A DNA stretch of 64,000 nucleotides from Halocaridina rubra. Its lineage: Eukaryota; Arthropoda; Malacostraca; Decapoda; Atyidae. Positions 60,375 to 64,000 of this stretch are shown here, piece after piece. The position numbers and the translations under genes were made by a program. The notes under the pieces are model-generated. The model made no database searches and had not been told where the DNA came from. It saw nothing but the letters and a program-made list of their open reading frames with translations. The DNA lies in assembly GCA_037179515.1 (NCBI GenBank), contig JAXCGZ010015151.1:97501-161500 (forward strand). The letters are read 5' to 3'. The number at the start of each line of letters is the position of its first letter. Within the stretch, counting starts at the first letter, position 1.

Positions 60375-63110
60375 AAAGAACATAAGAACATAAGAATATA
60401 GGACACTGCAACATGCCTACTGGCACACACGAGGCAGCTCCATTTTTGAATTGTATTTTCAGCATGTCTAACCTATTCTATTCTACTCTACTTATTTATT
60501 CTGTTTTTCTTTTTATGATTTTTCTAATAAGCACTAACCTATTCATACCCACCCTACCTCTGTCATATGTCTATCTAATCTACATTTGAAGGTGTCTAAG
60601 GTATTGGCATTTACTATCATACTAGGAAGCTTGTTCCATGCATCAGCTACTCTATTACCAAACCAATTTTTACCAATTTCCCTTCTGAACCTAAATTTAT
60701 CAAGCTTAAATCCATTATTACGAGTTCTGGTTTGATCATGAATTTTTAAAACTTTATTAATATCTCCCTTGTTAATCCCTTTAAACCATTTATACACTTC
60801 AATCATATCCCCCCTAACTCTTCGCCTCTCTAGAGAATGTAGATTAAGTTTTTTTAATCTGTCCTCATATGGTAGATTTCTGATATTGTGTATCATCTTG
60901 GTCATTCTTCGTTGCACTCTCTCCAAGGATTCAATTTCCATTCTATAATAGGGTGACCAGAATTGCACAGCATAATCTAAATGGGGCCTAACTAATGCAA
61001 GATAGAGCTGCAAAATAACTTTTTCCGTCCTATTGCTAACGCTTCTTGAGATAAATCCTAAAATTCTGTTTGCTTTATTTCTGACTGCTGTGCATTGCTC
61101 TCTTGGCTTAAGACTACTACTCACAAGAACTCCCAAATCCCTTTCACACTGAGAACTCATGATTTCATGGTTATTTAGCTTATAACTAGTATTGTCTTTT
61201 ATAGTACCCATTTTAACTACTTTACATTTTTCAACATTAAATTCCATTTGCCATTTGTCCGACCATTCAGATAATCTATTTAGATCTTCCTGTAAAGCAT
61301 GAATGTCTTCTTTTCCATTTATAGTTCTACCTATTTTAGTGTCGTCTGCGAATTTACTTAGGTTACTACTGATATCCGAATCCAGATCATTTAGATATAC
61401 GATGAATAATAGAGGACCCAGTACCGAGCCTTGTGGTACCCCGCTTGTAACCGAGCCCCACTCTGATTTCTCTCCATTTATGCAAACCCTCTGTTTTCTG
61501 TCTTTTAACCATTGTTTGATCCATCTGAGCACAGCTCCTCCTATACCATGAGCTTCCAGTTTTTTAACTAATCTTTTGTGAGGAACTCTATCAAAAGCTT
61601 TGCTAAAATCTAGATATATTGTATCATATTCTTTGCCACAATCTACTGCCTCGTAAACTTCTGAATAAAAAGACAGTAAGTTTGTAAGGCATGAAAAACC
61701 CTTAAGAAACCCGTGTTGTGAAAGTTTTATCAGTCTGTGTAATTCTAGATGTGCCCTTATTTTATTTGCAATTATGGATTCTAGAATCTTATCCACTGTT
61801 GACGTTAAACTTACCGGCCGATAATTATTCTTTTTAACATGTTCTCCTTTTTTAAATATTGGTACCACATCTGCCAATTTCCACTCCATGGGTACCGATC
61901 CTAATTTTATTGAATTATTAAATAATGCAGTTAGAGGACAACTAAGCTCTTCCTTGCATTCCTTTAATATTCTAGCATATATTCCATCAGGTCCCGGAGA
62001 TTTATGAGCCTTTAATTTATCTATTTCTTTTATTACCTCCTCTCTCGTAATATTTATTGAACTAAGTATATTATCGGGACTGTCTCTGTAAATGGATTCT
62101 ACTTCCGGAATATTTTCCAAGTTTTCATTTGTAAATACAGATAAGAAATAATCATTTAAACAAGTACACATCACTTTATCGTCATCTGTGATATGGCCAT
62201 TGGCTACTTCAATTGGTCCGACTTTTTCCTTAAATTTTGTTTGATAATGTTGATAAAACCCTTTAGGATTTTCTTTAGCTTCTCCTGCTATTCGAACTTC
62301 GTATTTTCTTTTCGACTCTCTAACTATCTTTTTAACTTCCCTGTTTAACTGTATATATTGCTGCCTCACCTGCTCTTCACCTCTTTTTAGTTTCCTGTAT
62401 ATTCCTCTTTTAATACCTATAAGATTCTTTATTCTATTGTTCATCCATTTAGGGTCATTTTTTCTTGATCTGCAATGTTTCATGGGAATATAGTCTCTCT
62501 GACTATTCTTAAGAGTCATGACAAAATTGTTATATTACTCATCCAAATTTATAATAACTGACGGGCTGCTGTTCTTTCCTGTGAGAGAATTTAATGTATT
62601 GATCTTATCTTGTGATAATCCTTGGCATGTGGTACCCAAATTTCGGGGTAATCCGCTACCTGCGACCTGACCTGCTGGATTAACTACCCACATCTGTACC
62701 CCAGAAATCCCTTCCCATACCTCATTAGATAATTTAGTTTTTAAGCCCTCAAAATCTCCTGCTCTAAAGTTTGGAACAATATTCTTATTTTCCTTTATAG
62801 TTTCCTTGAAAATTATGTTAAATCTAATGGAATCATGGTCACTGTTGCCCAATTTTTCACCAACTTCTAAATTTGTAACCATATTCTCTCTATTACTAAG
62901 AACTAAATCTAGTGTATTCACCCCCCGTGTTGCTTCATGTACATGCTGAGAAAGGAAATTGTCTTCTACTACTTCCAAAAACTCCTTAGAGCTACTATCA
63001 CCTGTTAAGGTTTCCCAGTTAATATGTCTAAAATTAAAATCGCCTACAATGCAAACTCTATTTGACCTGCTCACTTTAGAAATTTCATCGTATATGTGGA
63101 GAGAACTTCT
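60375..63110 (-). mobile_element. CR1/L2-like LINE with endonuclease remnant and nearly intact RT frame
   Basis: Minus-strand element of about 2.7 kb. The 3' end (low coordinates) is a short tandem tail of TTCTTATG units (60376-60400), typical of CR1/L2-type LINEs that lack poly(A). The 5' end is truncated within the endonuclease near 63110. The main frame is described separately. Confidence 0.85.
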
Positions 63111-63146
63111 TCTGTGGGAACCCACAGCCGCAGCTGGTTGGGTCAT
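60543..63146 (-). pseudogene. LINE ORF2: partial endonuclease plus reverse transcriptase, one stop
   Basis: One minus-strand frame of 868 codons, broken only by a TAA at 62535-62537. Upstream part: ISKVSRSNRVCIVGDFNFRH, NTLDLVLSNRENM and GNSDHDSIRFNI, the C-terminal half of an AP-type endonuclease (catalytic D-N and SDH present; the N-terminal half is lost). Downstream part: ADVVPIFKKGEHVKKNNYRP, LSQHGFLKGFSCLTNLLSFY, TIYLDFSKAFDRVPHKRLVK, SGVPQGSVLGPLLFIVYLND and SKFADDTKIG (FADD catalytic pair intact), then VRPHLDYAVQFWSPYYRMEI and RRRVRGDMIEVYKWFKGINK. A 150-base stretch (about 62545-62690) between endonuclease and RT looks foreign to the family. It is probably inactive because of truncation and the stop. 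Confidence 0.88.
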
Positions 63147-63341
63147 CCAAGAGGAGAATGGGTTTATCTGAAAAAATTGTTCAATTCAAATTTTAACATA
63201 AATCATGATCCTTAAAATAGTGATAAAATTCATGACAAAAGTTTTGTCTCAGAAGCCACTCACCGTAAGGAAAGTTGATGTGGTTTTTGTTTGAGATAGT
63301 TTCGGCGTCACGAGAAGCGGCACTCTCCACAATGGCTCCAT
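63100..63341 (-). other. Candidate spliced host exons interrupted by the LINE
   Basis: Minus strand: an ATG at 63341-63339 opens MEPLWRVPLLVTPKLSQTKT to donor ACG/GTGAGT (exon low end 63264); a strong acceptor ttttttcag stands at 63168-63176, and the following exon runs into the LINE near 63110. In another phase the same exons read NHINFPYDKPILLLDDPTSC. The splice signals are good but neither reading is a protein I recognise. Confidence 0.35.
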
Positions 63342-63365
63342 ATCTTTTTATTATTATAAAGCTGA

Positions 63366-63366
<1 letters not shown>

Positions 63367-63405
<39 letters not shown>

Positions 63406-63432
63406 GTAGTAGTAGTAGTAGTAGTAGTAGTG
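63367..63432. repeat. (ATT)n and (AGT)n compound microsatellite
   Basis: About 12 ATT triplets pass into about 9 AGT triplets (tattagtagtagtagtag). Confidence 0.93.
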
Positions 63433-63461
63433 ATAGTAGTATTTGATTTTGTTGTTGTTGT

Positions 63462-63587
63462 TCCGGTTTTACGTCACGCACTCCCTCTTCTACTAAGGGC
63501 TAAGACGGTTGTCTTCTTGCGAACGACTTGTTTTGGCAGATGTAATCGTTACCCTGAGTGCATGACCTTGCTAACCCCAGACCGAAT
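63462..63587 (-). repeat. SINE family B copy, head replaced by triplet repeat
   Basis: ccggttttacgtcacgcact, ggcagatgtaatcgttaccc and catgaccttgctaaccccag are the family B body; the tRNA-like head is missing and an ATA/AAT repeat follows directly. Confidence 0.8.
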
Positions 63588-63596
63588 AATAATAAT

Positions 63597-63627
<31 letters not shown>

Positions 63628-63660
63628 TAATAATAATAATAATGAAGATGATGATAATAA
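63588..63660. repeat. (AAT)n microsatellite
   Basis: Interrupted AAT triplets between two SINEs (family B to the left, family A to the right). Confidence 0.93.
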
Positions 63661-63671
63661 TATTATTCTTT

Positions 63672-63815
63672 AGTGCCAGTAGTAGTTCCCATTAGGGGGT
63701 GGACACAGTAGGACTGAATCTGGGGAATGAAGGTTGGATGCCCCTCCTGACGCCCCGGGGTGGGATAGATCACCGATTTGTCACCTCCCGAATTGAGCAT
63801 TCTAACCACTTAGCT
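63672..63815 (-). repeat. SINE family A copy, reverse
   Basis: cattagggggtggacacagt, gaaggttggatgcccctcct, gccccggggtgggatagatc and cattctaaccacttagctaa. Like the previous SINE it is bordered by triplet repeats (63806-63875). Confidence 0.8.
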
Positions 63816-63937
63816 AATAATAGCATTAATAATAAGAATACTAATACTACTACTAATAATAATAATAATAACAATAAACGAGAGCTGCGGGACTGGAGTC
63901 TTGGTCTTCATGAAGACGCGGCTTCATCACTGTAAGT

Positions 63938-64000
63938 ACCTAATTGTGCTTACGGGAAAGAGCCCCAAGCTCGTAACTTCTCGTCCCCTGGTCGGTTCCA
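63938..64000 (-). mobile_element. CR1-like LINE 3' end, running off the window
   Basis: Minus strand: tggaaccgaccaggggacga ... cccgtaagcacaattaggta. The same 3' UTR as at 42630-42694 and 59673-59740, in reverse. Any ORF2 lies beyond base 64000. Confidence 0.8.

Overview
The window reads as nuclear DNA of an arthropod, most likely a decapod or other malacostracan crustacean. The grounds are AT-rich non-coding DNA, a dozen (TA)n microsatellite tracts tens to hundreds of bases long, several LINE families of CR1/L2, jockey-like and RTE-like type, tRNA-derived SINEs, a BEL/Pao retrotransposon, Harbinger, mariner and hAT elements, and CCTAA-type motifs matching the arthropod telomere unit. No species is assigned. 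No bacterial-style operons, CRISPR arrays or rRNA genes were seen.

Only two host genes are well supported. The first is translation elongation factor 2 (EF2) on the minus strand, running from a pyrimidine-tract (TOP-like) transcription start near 33818 to the stop at 23321. I resolved seven exons whose phases agree and which give an 846-residue protein; exon 1 contributes only the ATG. The second is a divergent, probably catalytically inactive cyclophilin-domain gene on the plus strand (three exons, 17198-19027), convergent with EF2. A third possible gene is represented by candidate splice signals near 63.2-63.3 kb, where a LINE has landed beside or within it.

Left part (1-17 kb): a foldback repeat bounded by (TA)n tracts (about 1.1-2.1 kb); a PIF/Harbinger-type element with TTA target duplications carrying an intact two-exon MADF-BESS gene but no transposase (2.6-4.75 kb); SINE and LINE tails; a decayed hAT transposase (7.8-9.85 kb); an old BEL-type LTR split by a second retroelement that contains an antisense copy of the 3' half of a leucine tRNA (10.36-13.29 kb); and a decayed mariner-like element (15.5-16.8 kb).

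Middle (17-34 kb): the cyclophilin-like gene, a degenerate LINE, and EF2, whose introns hold a microsatellite, SINEs and a 54-bp tandem duplication. Right part (34.7-64 kb): a young BEL/Pao element with two nearly identical 1100-bp LTRs but most of pol deleted, inserted in a (TA)n tract; a large hairpin beside it; CR1-like fragments; a 45-bp minisatellite split by a LINE tail; an L2/jockey-like LINE nested inside an RTE-like LINE; and a nearly full reverse-transcriptase frame at 60.5-63.1 kb.

Apart from EF2 and the cyclophilin-like gene, the coding signal is transposon-derived. I found no convincing new multi-gene system. The most unusual items are the tRNA-Leu-derived segment, the open but RT-less BEL/Pao reading frame, and the transposase-less Harbinger-type element.
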